The translations under genes and the position numbers were made by a program. Below the pieces are notes generated by a model. That model worked only from the letters and a program-made list of their open reading frames with translations. It was not told the DNA's origin and ran no database searches. Shown one piece after another: positions 11,363 through 21,934 of a DNA stretch of 48,272 bases (positions are counted from its first letter, which is position 1; each line of letters opens with the position of its first letter). Source of the DNA: Zygophlyctis sp. KS116 (lineage: Eukaryota; Chytridiomycota); contig BAAFSQ010000060.1 of the NCBI GenBank assembly GCA_054661495.1, positions 1-48,272 on the forward strand, written 5' to 3'.

Positions 11363-12484
11363 ATGTCTAGAAGAAAGTCTTTAGCCGCAGTTTTTAGTTT
11401 TTCTGATAAACAAAAAGAGTCCGAGTCTAGACATAATTCTTTAGATGGGAGCAGTATAAGTCCAACTAAAAGAGATAAACCATTCTTTGGGTCAATTAGT
11501 CTTGGCAGCGTATTAAAGTCGACTGATAAGCCAAACTTGATTTCTGCAAGTCCCGGTCTTAGCATTAGTCATGCGTTGGATATGATGAAGGCAAACAAGA
11601 TTTTTAGTTTGCCGTTAAAGTCTAGATCAATGCCTGGTAATTATTGGAGTTTAATACTTTAAGGGAAATTCATTGGAATTGTTTCTGCTCAGGATTTGTT
11701 GCATTACATCTTAAAAAAATGTAATCATACTCTAGATGAACAAATGGCAAAGGCTTTATTTGACGATTCAATTGAAAATATCTTATCATTGGATTCGGAA
11801 GATGAATCTTATCGGATTTGGGAAAGAGATTATAGAGATACGATTGAAACTGTAATATTTTTAAAATTTAAATGATATAGACTGGAATAGCATTTGCTAA
11901 AGGATATCATCGTGCATTGATAACAGATGCTTTAGGAAAGTATTCAACAGTGATTTTAACACAAACGGATTTGATTTTACACGCTCTGTCAGTTGCAGAA
12001 ACACATCGGTTTTCTATAGATTTAGAGTCTACTATTGCTGCATCAATGTCATATTGTATAAGGGATGTTGTTACAATGACTAAATTAGAGTCTGCTTTAA
12101 CGGGATTCTTAAGATTAAAAGAGAAAAATATTCCTTCTATGCCTATAGTTGATAAGGATCGGTTGATTGGGACATTGTCTAAATCAGATTTAATTGGATT
12201 AGATAAAGAGTCATTTATGAAACTTTCAAGTCCAGTTTTACATTATCTACATGTAAGTTTTACAAGATTAATAGTTTTAGCACTCTGCCAGTTCTCAAGT
12301 GATTTGTATTCCTAGTGATTCAATTAAAAATGTAATGGAAAGAATGATTGAAAGTCGTGTTCATAGAGTATGGATAGTTGCTTCTGAAGATTCAGAAATA
12401 GTTATTGGAGTTGTGTCTCAAAGTGATATTTTAGGTGAAATACTTGGTGTAAGCCGTACCTTTGGACTTAGTGTGGAAGATTAA
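11363..12484 (+). CDS. Four-CBS-domain protein (SNF4/SDS23-like)
   Basis: Exons 11363-11636, 11664-11851, 11881-12252, 12281-12484 (introns 27, 29, 28 nt) give 345 aa. A basic, Ser-rich N-terminus of about 55 aa leads to four CBS repeats. Recognisable pieces are GKFIGIVSAQDLL, RALITDALGKYSTVILTQTD, NIPSMPIVDKDRLIGTLSKSDL and ESRVHRVWIV with IGVVSQSDILG. Such proteins bind adenine nucleotides in Bateman modules and regulate kinases or phosphatases. AMPK gamma-like or SDS23-like roles are both possible. An ACGCGAAA box lies at 11344-11351, 11 bp before the start. Confidence 0.8.
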
Positions 12485-12507
12485 AGTTTACAAGAATATC
12501 AATTTAT

Positions 12508-13888
12508 TCATTTTGACATTAATTTTTCAATGTCCTCAATACTCTTAGGTATTTCCCTTGTTAGAATTTTGATTCCATTCTCAAGGATCAATACATCATC
12601 TTCAATTCGGACTCCTCCAATATGTCTGAATTTATCCAAAACTGCTGAATTAAGATATTTAGCAATTTTAGGATCCTTGAGTGCCTTATCCAATATTTGA
12701 TCAATAAAATAGAGTCCAGGTTCTACAGTTACAACCATGTTTGTCTTCAAGGTTCTACGCATTCGAAGATACCGGATGGCCGGTTCTGGAATTCTTTCAA
12801 CTCCTGGAGGGTATCCACCAACATCATGAACATCTAGACCAATTAAATGACCCAATCCATGAGGAAAGAAAAGGGCTGAAATATGGGATTTTATCATTTC
12901 TTCATAGTCACCGTGAACAATCCCAGCTCTTATCAATCCATCCAAAATAACTCTTTCTGCCAATCTATGCATATCTTCCCATTCAACGCCTGATTTGAGC
13001 GATTTAAGAACCGCCTCTTGAGATTCTAATACGATTTGGTAAATAATCTTGTATTCTCCTTCAAATTTACCATTTATGGGATAAGTTCGAGTCACATCAG
13101 AAGCATAACATGAAAATTCACAACCAGCATCTACCAATAACATATCCGATGGATTATTGGGAAATTGCGAATTGTTTGCAACATAATGTAAAACTGATCC
13201 ATTTCTTCCAGCTGCAAAAATTGGAGTATATGCTTGAAACGATGCACTTTAATTTAGATTTTTCGTATAAATACCCTTGCTTTGCGCATTCATAATGGAA
13301 TAGAGCACTTCCTTCTCGTTCATTTTGAAAATGAGATATATTCTTCATTACTTGAATATGAGCAATAGCAGTGATACGTGCTGCCTCCTCCATTAAAATG
13401 ATTTCCCCGGGAGTCTTGTAGACTCTACATTCATCTAAAGAAACTTTAAGGGTATCATCAGACACATTCCATCCATCAAAACTGGAATTTCCATTAATCT
13501 GATCTTTAAACAAGACATGAACCACTTTTGATTCTATTTTAGATATCATTTTAGACATTTCGCTGGTATAATATACGTCAATACCGCATTTTTGTGAAAT
13601 CTGACTTAAAGATGGGGATTTACCGCACCAGAGCGCATGATCATCATCATATTCTGGAACAAACAAATAAGCCTTTGAATCAGATATATCAATGATTAAA
13701 TGTGAATCTGCTTCATCTGCTCCTGTGAGATAATAAAAATACGACTCTTGACGAAACGAAAACTCCACATCTGTCCATTTTCTCGTCTGATGTGTTTCCC
13801 CTTTTAGATATATAACACCTTTTGAGTTTCCCATCATTGATAATAAATTTGATCTATGTAAAGCAGCATCGTTTGAGTAATTGGCCAT
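12508..13888 (-). CDS. Xaa-Pro dipeptidase/aminopeptidase (M24B prolidase)
   Basis: Exons 13888-13275 and 13246-12508 (28-nt intron) give 450 aa. It is a dinuclear metallopeptidase that removes residues next to proline. The N-terminal creatinase-like domain has FRQESYFYYLTG. The splice restores CAKQGASFQAYTPIFAAGRN. All M24 metal ligands are visible: Asp in DAGCEF, Asp in ASDVTRTYP, His in HGLGHLIGLDVHD, Glu in VTVEPGLY and Glu in GVRIEDDVL. No signal peptide is seen, so it is likely cytosolic. Its stop is 23 bp from that of the convergent CBS gene. The start is the first ATG; a longer frame begins with TTG. Confidence 0.92.
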
Positions 13889-13954
13889 TGAAACAATCAA
13901 ACGTTAGAATTTTAGAATTCAAATTTGAAGTTTCAGAATTGATCAGCTAAAATA

Positions 13955-15931
13955 ATGAAATTGTCTGCATTGATTTTTGGGATTTTATCAGGATATGTAT
14001 CTGCTGGTTGTATCAATCCAGTTACCAATTGTAATGCCTCGATGAATTACTTTCCAACTGTTCCTAAATTTCTATATTCCCAAACAGTATCCCAGATCAA
14101 GGCTTCAAATACATGGATAAACATTGAATTATCATATGGAGATACTGCTGTGAAACAGTCATACTATTTGGTTCAATGGTAAATTTACAGAGATTAAAAG
14201 TAGTGGTTGTCCTATTCCAACCGAAACAAAGGATAGTGTGGTATTTCATGTTCCTGTAGAGTCGGTTATGATCCAGGATCGAGTTACTGTTCCTAAAATA
14301 TCATTAGTTGGCCAAACATATTCGATAAAGTATGCCGAAGACTCTTCTCCTGTTACGTCTACGTCTTTCAGATCAGCAATTAGATATGGAATTTCAACTG
14401 ATATTAAATTCGATTATTCAAAGATTAGTAATGAAAGCTTTCCGGACATAATTTTTACTAGACCTGGTTTGGTTAATGGGGCTGATGGATTACAAAATCC
14501 TACTTGGTATAATCAGAGCTACACAAAGAATTTGGAGGATATTCGGTTTATGGAAACTGATTCTTTTGAAAAAACTGCTTTAGGGAGAGCGGAATTGCTG
14601 AAGTTGTATGGGATTTTATTTGGGGTTTCTGATACTGCTGATTCTATTTTTTCAGCTATTGACCAAAAGTATGATTAAATTGATTAACATCTAGTTATCT
14701 AGCTGCTAAAACTGCTGCCCATAGTTATACTGCAACTCGTTCCTCGGTTGTTCGAGGATTTCCAAAAGATGGAGAATGGGTGGTTTTACCAAAGTCTTCT
14801 TATCTTGGACATCTTTTGCAGGATGCTGGTGCGACTTTTTTGGATGCCGATATGTTTACGGCATCTTCTCTTCCATCTCAAGCTTTCAAGGATTTCTTTG
14901 CCCAATCGAATTATTGGATTGATGTGTATGGCGATTTAAATCAAGGAAATTTGGGGTCAAATTTTGATTTATTTAATGGTAATCAATCAAAAACTTCTGG
15001 AGGGGATGGACAATATTTTTCAAGTTTTGTCTCTGTGCAGTGTGATCATATTTACAGTAATGGTGCACAGCAAAATTCTATTGGAAATCCTTTGTATGAA
15101 TCAGGAGTTCTTAGGCCTGATTTAGTTTTATGGGATCTTGTCCAAATGCTTCATCCAGAAAGTTTTCCAATGCCTAATCTTCATTATTATGAATATGCAG
15201 GAGATAGTGGGGATCATTCTTACGCCCGTAATTGTCCGATTGCAAAGATTCCTTCTTCTCCTTCAAATAATTACGTTTTTGTGGATAGAAGATTTACAAT
15301 TTCCGGAGTATATCCTGCACTTTACCACAATGTGATTCCTTCAATTGTCAAGCCCAAGTTAGAATCTCTTACTGGTGCAAGTGTAGACCAGCTTAGTGTT
15401 TACATAATGAACTCTGAAAGATATAGTGACATGGCTTTTGATGTTCAGATAAGAATTTATTCTGAAACTGGAAACTTGACAAGATTTGCTTATACATTGG
15501 AAGACGCTGAAAAAATTAAATCAATTTTGTTCGATAGTTATATCTCGTACTTGAATTCAAATTCTATTAGTTCATCAATCTCTTTTTTGAAACAGGTTCC
15601 TGCTAGTCTTACAGTAAAAGCGATTGATGCTGTAACCGTTACAAATGCAGACGGAGCCAAGTCTACATGGACTAGTGGAACAACTTTTTCGACTGGTGCT
15701 ATGATTGGAATAGTGATTGGAGCCCTCCTATTTGCATTCATTCTCGCATATTTGGCGTCTAAAATTGGATTCAAAAAGGGAACTGCATATGCTTATCAAA
15801 AACTAGAAGAAGAAAAAGGTGGCTTGGAAACTATCAAGTCTATTGATACTTTGGTAGCAGACTTTGAAAATGCGGATGAAGAAGGAGATTTCGTAGAAAT
15901 GCGACCAAGAACTTCAAAGAGTTCTTTTTAA
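13955..15931 (+). CDS. Secreted/membrane-anchored substrate-binding-protein-like receptor (TroA/BtuF fold-like)
   Basis: Exons 13955-14178, 14201-14668, 14695-15931 give 642 aa; the first intron is only 22 nt, the shortest in the window. A signal peptide (first 18 aa) is followed by an ectodomain of about 540 aa and one C-terminal TM (near residues 560-582) with an acidic cytosolic tail. The ectodomain order LVQCSGCP, VPVESV, SYLGHLLQDAGATFLDAD, FFAQSNYWIDVYGD and VLRPDLVLWDLVQMLHPE recalls eukaryotic proteins related to bacterial metal/cobalamin-binding proteins (TroA/BtuF). I recognise this by pattern only. It might capture a metal or cofactor outside the cell. A different family cannot be excluded. 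Confidence 0.55.
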
Positions 15932-15997
15932 TAGTAGATATTATTATGTTAATAAATATCTCTTGTGACCAAGTAGCTTAGGGCTTTGTTAGTTAAA

Positions 15998-18275
15998 ATG
16001 CTGTTATTCATCTATACTGCCTTGAGCTGGATGATTGCGATTCTTTTGTATAGAGGCTCTATAGCTTCTCTGGGATACATTCATTCCGATCATGGAACAG
16101 ATGAAAATGGCTTTAAGCAGCAGAGGAATGCAACAAATTCTATGGATTCGGATGGAATATTTACGTTTTTGCAGATATCCGATTTGCATATTTCTGTATT
16201 TAGGCATTCCGAAGGGATCGATCATTTGAAATCTTTTTTAGCGAATGAATTACCAATGATCTCTCCAGAGAAGGTTATTGTCACTGGAGATTTGACAGAT
16301 GCAAAAAGCCGATTTAAAATGTCGTCTGCTCAGTTTTATCAAGGTATTTAGCTTGTAAATAATTTAGATAGAATGGCATGATTATCATGAAGCTTTGATG
16401 AATGCAGAAATTTTTTCAGTTCCGGACTTTTGGCTCGATCAGAGGGGAAATCACGATTGTTCTGATGTTGCTGAATTTGACCATCCTTCCAATCATTTCA
16501 AATCACTTTCTTCTACCAAGAAGGAAGGCTATGCGATTCATCTAAAGAAAAATTATGGAATTTATTTGTTTCTTGGGGTAGATGGTTGTCCAAAATATGG
16601 AACAAGAAGGTTTTTAGCTTTTTTTATTTTATAGGCCTTTTAATTTTTTTGGGACTTTAGATCAACAAGATCTCAATTTTATGCAAGATTCAATGATTGC
16701 AACTGCTAATCATACATTTGTAATGAGTCATTATCCTTCAGGAACAATGGTTAAGGGGTTGTCATCTACGGGCGCCGATTTCGACTACGTGACCAGAAAT
16801 GTGTCGGTTTGGTTTTCAGGACATTTGCATAATTTAATTGGTGGGCTGGGAGAGACAATGTATCATCGTAAACATAATGGATTTCTTGAATTGGAGTTGG
16901 GGGATATGAAAGTACACAAGATGTATCGGATAATGACAGTGGATAATGATGTGATTTCATTTAGAGACCTTTCTTTATCAGAAAAGAGTTATGAATCTAT
17001 GGATCCAATTGTTTTGATAACTTATCCGAAAGATGGTCGATTTTTAACAAAAAATGAACCAAGGACTTTTCTTTTCAAGAATGCATACATACGATTTTTA
17101 TTATGGGCAGGTGAAAAAAGAGATTTTCAATTTATAATCTCTATTGATGGAGATGTCAAGCCAGATCTTGTTCCGGTGTATGCAGGTGTGGGACATCCCT
17201 GGAAGAATAAAACAGTTGTGAGTGGAGAAGAATATGTTCCTCTTTGGACAATAAAGTGGGACCCTACTGAGTACAATGACGGACTGACACACACGATGAC
17301 TATTAAAGTAGATGGTAGTGCAAATTCAGAGTTTTCTCATTCAGCTTCTCATTCTATCAGTTTTAGATACGATGGTGATCTCATTGATGATCTAGATTCC
17401 GGATCGGGTGGTTTTATAGTTTCGATTGATTTTAATCTGTTGTTTAAGTCACTTTTTTTAACAGGATATATTTTACTATTTTTTGGACTATTGGTTGTGC
17501 CAAAATTGTGGGTAACTTATCTCAAGCAAAGGCGTTCTTATAGACCTTGGAAAACAACGATTTCAAAATGGATCTTAAAATCAGAGATGACAAATAAGTC
17601 GTCCTTGTATGGATTGATCCAAAGATTCACTTCCAGATGGATTTTAAGATTATGCCACATGGCCTCTGATCAATTAACTCTTTGGACTTCATATTTTATC
17701 TACGCCAATTGCATAATCTCCCTCCCGTGGTTTTTTGGAGATTTCGTTCCTTCGAGCGAGGATTCATCCAGGAGATGGGGGTTTTCATTTCTGTATGGAA
17801 TTTTGTTCTTGGACGGCACATGGATTCCTTTGCTAGATTCTTGGGCTTACTGTAAATATATTTTGCTCAACATATAGCGACATTTACTCTTTTTGGCACA
17901 ATCATCCCCTTTTACCTCTACTTTTCTTGCTGGTACGAGCCTTTAGAACTTTCATCTGACAATATTTCAAGAGTCCGTCCAATTCATCGGAGATGGTATA
18001 TATCATTTTTAATAGCTTATCTGTGGCTTTATTCTGCATTAGATATATTCTTTATGCTATTTTATTATGGTAAATGGGCAGTTTTGATGAATCAAAGAAC
18101 ATGGTTTTTAGTGTTTATCGCTCTAAATCTTTATCGTGCTTGGAGGAATGCGCAATTTACGTCAGTAGATACCATAGAAGAACACGAAACTCCTCAAGTT
18201 GGGATATCGTTAAGTAGAAAACACGGCACCTCTCCTTCTTCGTACAATCTCAGAAGTCGGACATCATTAAACTAA
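15998..18275 (+). CDS. TMEM62-like membrane metallophosphoesterase
   Basis: Exons 15998-16343, 16372-16609, 16635-17851, 17878-18275 (introns 28, 25, 26 nt) give 732 aa. An N-terminal TM anchor precedes a calcineurin-like phosphoesterase domain with all metal motifs: ISDLHIS, VTGDLTD, RGNHDC, VMSHYPSG and SGHLHN. A beta-rich domain and several TM helices follow, as in TMEM62. The lumenal substrate of this family is not known. The tail after the last TM is short and Ser-rich. Its stop codon is 13 bp from that of the convergent BPI-like gene. Confidence 0.85.
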
Positions 18276-18288
18276 AATATGAACTTTT

Positions 18289-19409
18289 TTATATTCTGTT
18301 TGATCGAAGTCTTGATTCCCTAAGAATTGTGTCCACAAGTGCATCATCTTTATCCAAACTAATTTCTTCTGAGTCTAATATTTCCTTTTTTCCAGAAAAA
18401 GTTCCAGAAATGGAAACATCAGATTTCAGATTGCGATTTCCCGACCTGAATCTGATTGGATAGAGTTCATCAAAACCCCAGGAATTCCCAAATTCTGATA
18501 GATCTTGTTCTTCAGCTTCAATTCGCATTGTAAGATCTTCTGGAGTTGCAAAAGGTGATTGTTCAATCTCATCCAACATTATATGACAATAAAATCCTGT
18601 TTCATTCACCACTGGAGGACTTAAAACAACCACACTTAGATTCTTATTCTGTCCCCATAACCCATTTGGAACCTCTATCTTTGGATTAAAACAATTATCT
18701 AAATTTAAAAAATCAAACTTACGCAAAAGATCTGGAATCATTGAACGTATTGCATCCTTTCCAGCTTTAGCTAAGAATCCTGGAATGATCCTTTTTAAAA
18801 ATACAGATATTAAGCTTGAAAATTTAGAATCTTTTAGTTTGATCTACAATAAGTGCCTTTAAACCTTACATCCACCTTTTCAAAAGACACATTAAGCGTT
18901 TCAATGACTGGAATAATCTGACGATTACTTTGATCATATTTAAACCCCAATTCTGTCTTTATAAAAGATCCATTTAGATGTAAATTGATAGCCGAACCTA
19001 AAAGACCAACTTTAATTTGACCATGATCCGTTTGTTTAGCATTTGTAAAGCAAAACACGTTGAATTTCAATGATAGTCCAATATGTCCGCTACTTAGATA
19101 CAGTCCATTTATCGTATCATTTGAGACCTGAAAATCCCTACATTTTACTCTATCAAAATTAAAAGAAACGATCCCGATTCCAGCAACTTTAAATTCTTGT
19201 TGAGGAATTTCTATTTCCAAATGATGAAACATTTGCTTCATTTGCTAACCGTCAGCATAATAATTTACATAAATCCATAAAGGATTATATCCATTAAAGA
19301 ACTCTACCGGCAACGTAAAATTAATTCCATGATCAACTTTATCTGATCCGTTGCCCGATAAGACAACTGACACTAACAATACAAAATACAATATTGACAA
19401 GTTTAGCAT
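18289..19409 (-). CDS. Secreted BPI/LBP-family lipid-binding protein (single BPI domain)
   Basis: Exons 19409-19269, 19244-18870, 18843-18289 (introns 24 and 26 nt) give 356 aa. It starts with a signal peptide (MLNLSILYFVLLVSVVLSG). One N-terminal BPI-type domain follows, with the expected GIVSFNFDRVKCRDFQ strand block, GHIGLSLKFN, KVDIKLKDSKFSSLIS (rebuilt by the second splice) and a long amphipathic helix near IIPGFLAKAGKDAIRSMIPDL. The second BPI domain of animal proteins is missing and is replaced by about 100 acidic, Ser-rich residues. The family binds phospholipid or LPS in a hydrophobic tube. Secretion is predicted; the ligand is unknown. Confidence 0.7.
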
Positions 19410-19604
19410 TTTATTACTTTTTAAATGCTGATAATGCTAATGCCTTCTAGTGCCCCTACCTCATACGTACACAGTTACAAGTGCTTAAGCATTCGCAACC
19501 CATTCCCTTTGGTCAGTGACTACAATCTTACTGTTCCTCTACAAGAGCAAAGAGGAGAATGTGATTTAGCACCCTTGGCTTTCCCAAGAATCTATAATTA
19601 CATA
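19410..19604. other. Intergenic gap upstream of the BPI-like gene
   Basis: 195 bp between the BPI-like start and the Cys-rich gene's stop. It is less AT-rich than other gaps and contains a small hairpin near 19533-19558 (TTCCTCT ... GAGGAGAA). I found no tRNA-like cloverleaf or supported open frame. A small non-coding RNA is possible but unsupported. Confidence 0.35.
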
Positions 19605-19811
19605 TTATAAATTTACTTTATCTTCTAATTCTGTCCAATCGGTACTCAATGTCCGAGATCGGACAATACTATTTGTAGAAAATGAATTTCTACGATGGCA
19701 TTCAAAGCATTTACAAGAGCTACGATCACACAAACATGCAGTTTTACAAATGCATTCTAGAGTATCCATTTTAGGCTGACAGATTTTACAAAAAGTATCG
19801 AGATTCTCCAT
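19605..19811 (-). CDS. Small cysteine-rich protein with a CxCx4CxCx2CH cluster
   Basis: This is a 68-aa open frame with ATG and stop and no intron. It has 10 Cys in the first 40 residues: C-x2-C, then C-x-C, then the cluster CLCDRSSCKCFECH. The last matches the copper-binding CxCx4CxCx2C pattern found in the C-terminal modules of fungal Mac1/GRISEA-type copper regulators, but the His follows directly instead of two residues later. It could be a metallothionein-like buffer, a metal sensor fragment or a zinc-binding microprotein. The divergent VDE-like gene starts 73 bp away. Coding status rests on the Cys spacing alone. Confidence 0.5.
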   Translation of the reverse strand: MENLDTFCKICQPKMDTLECICKTACLCDRSSCKCFECHRRNSFSTNSIVRSRTLSTDWTELEDKVNL

Positions 19812-19884
19812 GTAAAGCTTGTTCCGATGTGCGCAATTCTCTTAAAAGCAGTCACTTGAGCTTGAGGCGTATGGCTTTTAAAAA

Positions 19885-20807
19885 ATGTTATTTCAGGTAA
19901 TCATTGTTCTGGTAATGTTTAGACTCTATTGATTGTAACTGGTTGTAGCGCAAGTGTTTTTCATCAGACTGATCTTCCTTCCCAACTCAAGAATGCGTTG
20001 GATCCAATCTTTACGAAAAAGGCTGATAAAATTAAGCCGCTATGTGTAATAGATCATTGTGGAAATTTGTTAGGGAAATGTCTCTTAAGTGAAGGATGTA
20101 GATTGACGCTTAATTGTTTTAAGAAATGTACTGCAGAAGATGTGCAATGTAATAATGATTGCTTTTTTGGATACTCTAATCCAATATTTAATCAACTTAC
20201 AGATTGTTTAATCTCTAATAGTTGTTTACCAGGACTTGTATTATCCTCAGATTCATGTCCTAATAATGGAAATATTGATAATCCAAAAAAAGGTTGGGAA
20301 AATAAATTATTACTAGGACCAAGTAATAAAGGAAAAGTATATATAGCTCGTGGATGGAATCCAACTTATGATTGTGTACCGTGTCAAAAAGCTACTTATA
20401 CTGGAATTTATGATCCAAATGATGAAAAGATTCAATTATATACTGAATGGACAACTGAAAATGAGGTTGGGCAAGTTAGATCAGCAAATTATACTCTAGT
20501 TCAGACGGGATCTAATACAATGTTGACGAAATATAGTCTTTTTGGAATGAATGTAGAAGAAAATTATTATATGCTGGATTGGACAAATGATGGGAAATGG
20601 GTCATGTTTTACTATTGTGGCTATGGATTTGGTTCAGAATATCAGGGGGCTCTATTACTTACCACAGAACGCGAGTTTGATACACTTCCAAGGGAGATTG
20701 AATCTAGATTTAACCGGGCAATAGTTTCAGCTGGTCTATCAGATTATTTAGATCCAATGTCTGATTGGTGTAAGCCTCTGTATAATACACAGTGCAAGTC
20801 TTTTTAA
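19885..20807 (+). CDS. Violaxanthin-de-epoxidase-like secreted lipocalin
   Basis: A 12-nt first coding exon (19885-19896), a 26-nt intron and exon 19923-20807 give 298 aa. The splice creates a signal peptide, MLFQTLLIVTGCSA. Next comes the Cys-rich VDE N-domain pattern (CLLSEGCRLTLNCFKKC, then CNNDCF and CLISNSC). A lipocalin barrel follows with VYIARGWNPTYDCVPCQ, LYTEWTT, YYMLDWTNDGKWVMFYYCG and YQGALLLTTER, in the order seen in plant VDE. In plants this enzyme de-epoxidises violaxanthin in the thylakoid lumen. There is no sign of a plastid here, so the real substrate is unknown. Confidence 0.75.
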
Positions 20808-20871
20808 ATTACTGTTTACGTCATGATATGATAAAATACATCACCCCCTTTCCCTTGATAATTATCAGTCA

Positions 20872-21904
20872 ATGACCATACATGAGAGATCGGATCTAGA
20901 TAGAATAGGACTTTTCAGTGAAACATCATATATTTCAACTGGAGAGCCATTTCGTAAAGCTCCTGGTATTTAAAAATGTTTAACGGTAGATGGATTTTTG
21001 GATTATAGAGCAAAAGGAAAACAATTTCAAGTCTTGCCTTCAAAGATTGGTAAGCATGATCCTAATTATAATCGGATCTTTGAAGTATGATTTGATTAGA
21101 TTGATTTTAGAATGAGGCACATTCGGACCTGGTCGTTTTGAGAAGGCGCCACCGACTAAAGGAAAAGGAGAAGAATATCTCTGCAATCCCATTTAAACCA
21201 TCTTCTGTACCATCAAAGCCATCTGGTAAAGGATCTCATTGGGGGACTATTGAGCAACAATGGCCAACTTTTAAGAAATCATATTCATTAAAGCAAGTCG
21301 ATAAGGAAATTGTTAAGAAACAAACTGTCGAAAATCCTAAAAATGTTGTTACTAGACCACCAAAAAAAGGATCTGGGTATGGATATCCAGATGTGACAAT
21401 CGGAAAACCACCTGAATACTTGTCCGATCCTTTTGATCGTGCGGAATCGTTGCTTCGTAAAGAAAGAGAAGAAAACAAAAAGAAGACTTTATCAGGTCAG
21501 CCATTCATTACATCATCATCAAATTTGGAATTCTTTAACAAATTTATTTGCTTATCTCTTGATGAGAAAGGTAATTGAATTTTGACTAATATTTAGAATC
21601 GGAAAAACCAGGAACAGCTCCAGCAGAAAGTCGCATTGATAAATTACCTTTGATCGTTCCATTTAAGCCTACTGCAAGATGTGGATACACTATCAATCCA
21701 TATCCTTCTTATGAGGCACCTAAATTTCACCCAAAGGAAGAGAGAAGCGCTATCAAGTCTGAAGCTATCTTTAAACCACCTGGAAAACCTGGAAGTTATC
21801 CAATTATGTCAATTACTCAAGCGAATTGTCCTTTGGCTCCTCCAAGTTGGTTAAAGGAAAATCTACGTCATGTTATTGCAGAATGTGCAGAGAAAACATA
21901 TTAG
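20872..21904 (+). CDS. CFAP96: Cilia- and flagella-associated protein 96 (C4orf47-like)
   Basis: Exons 20872-20965, 20990-21084, 21111-21570, 21597-21904 (introns 24, 26, 26 nt) give 318 aa. The family pattern is clear from end to end: DRIGLFSETSYISTGEPF at the start, HDPNYNRIFE, LRRRHRLKEKEKN, GKGSHWGTIEQQWP, KKGSGYGYPDVTIGK and FKPPGKPGSYPIMS near the end. Animal C4orf47 is an axonemal or centrosomal protein found in species with motile cilia. It is the main evidence that this organism makes a flagellum. It is convergent with GalT, 30 bp apart. Confidence 0.88.
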
Positions 21905-21934
21905 GATCGTTTTTATTGATAAAACATTTAGCTT

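Noticed and set aside
21138-21213. Second frame in CFAP96 exon 3 reading GTFGPGRFEKAPP
   Set aside because: It ends soon, while the chosen frame aligns with C4orf47 across the whole exon.
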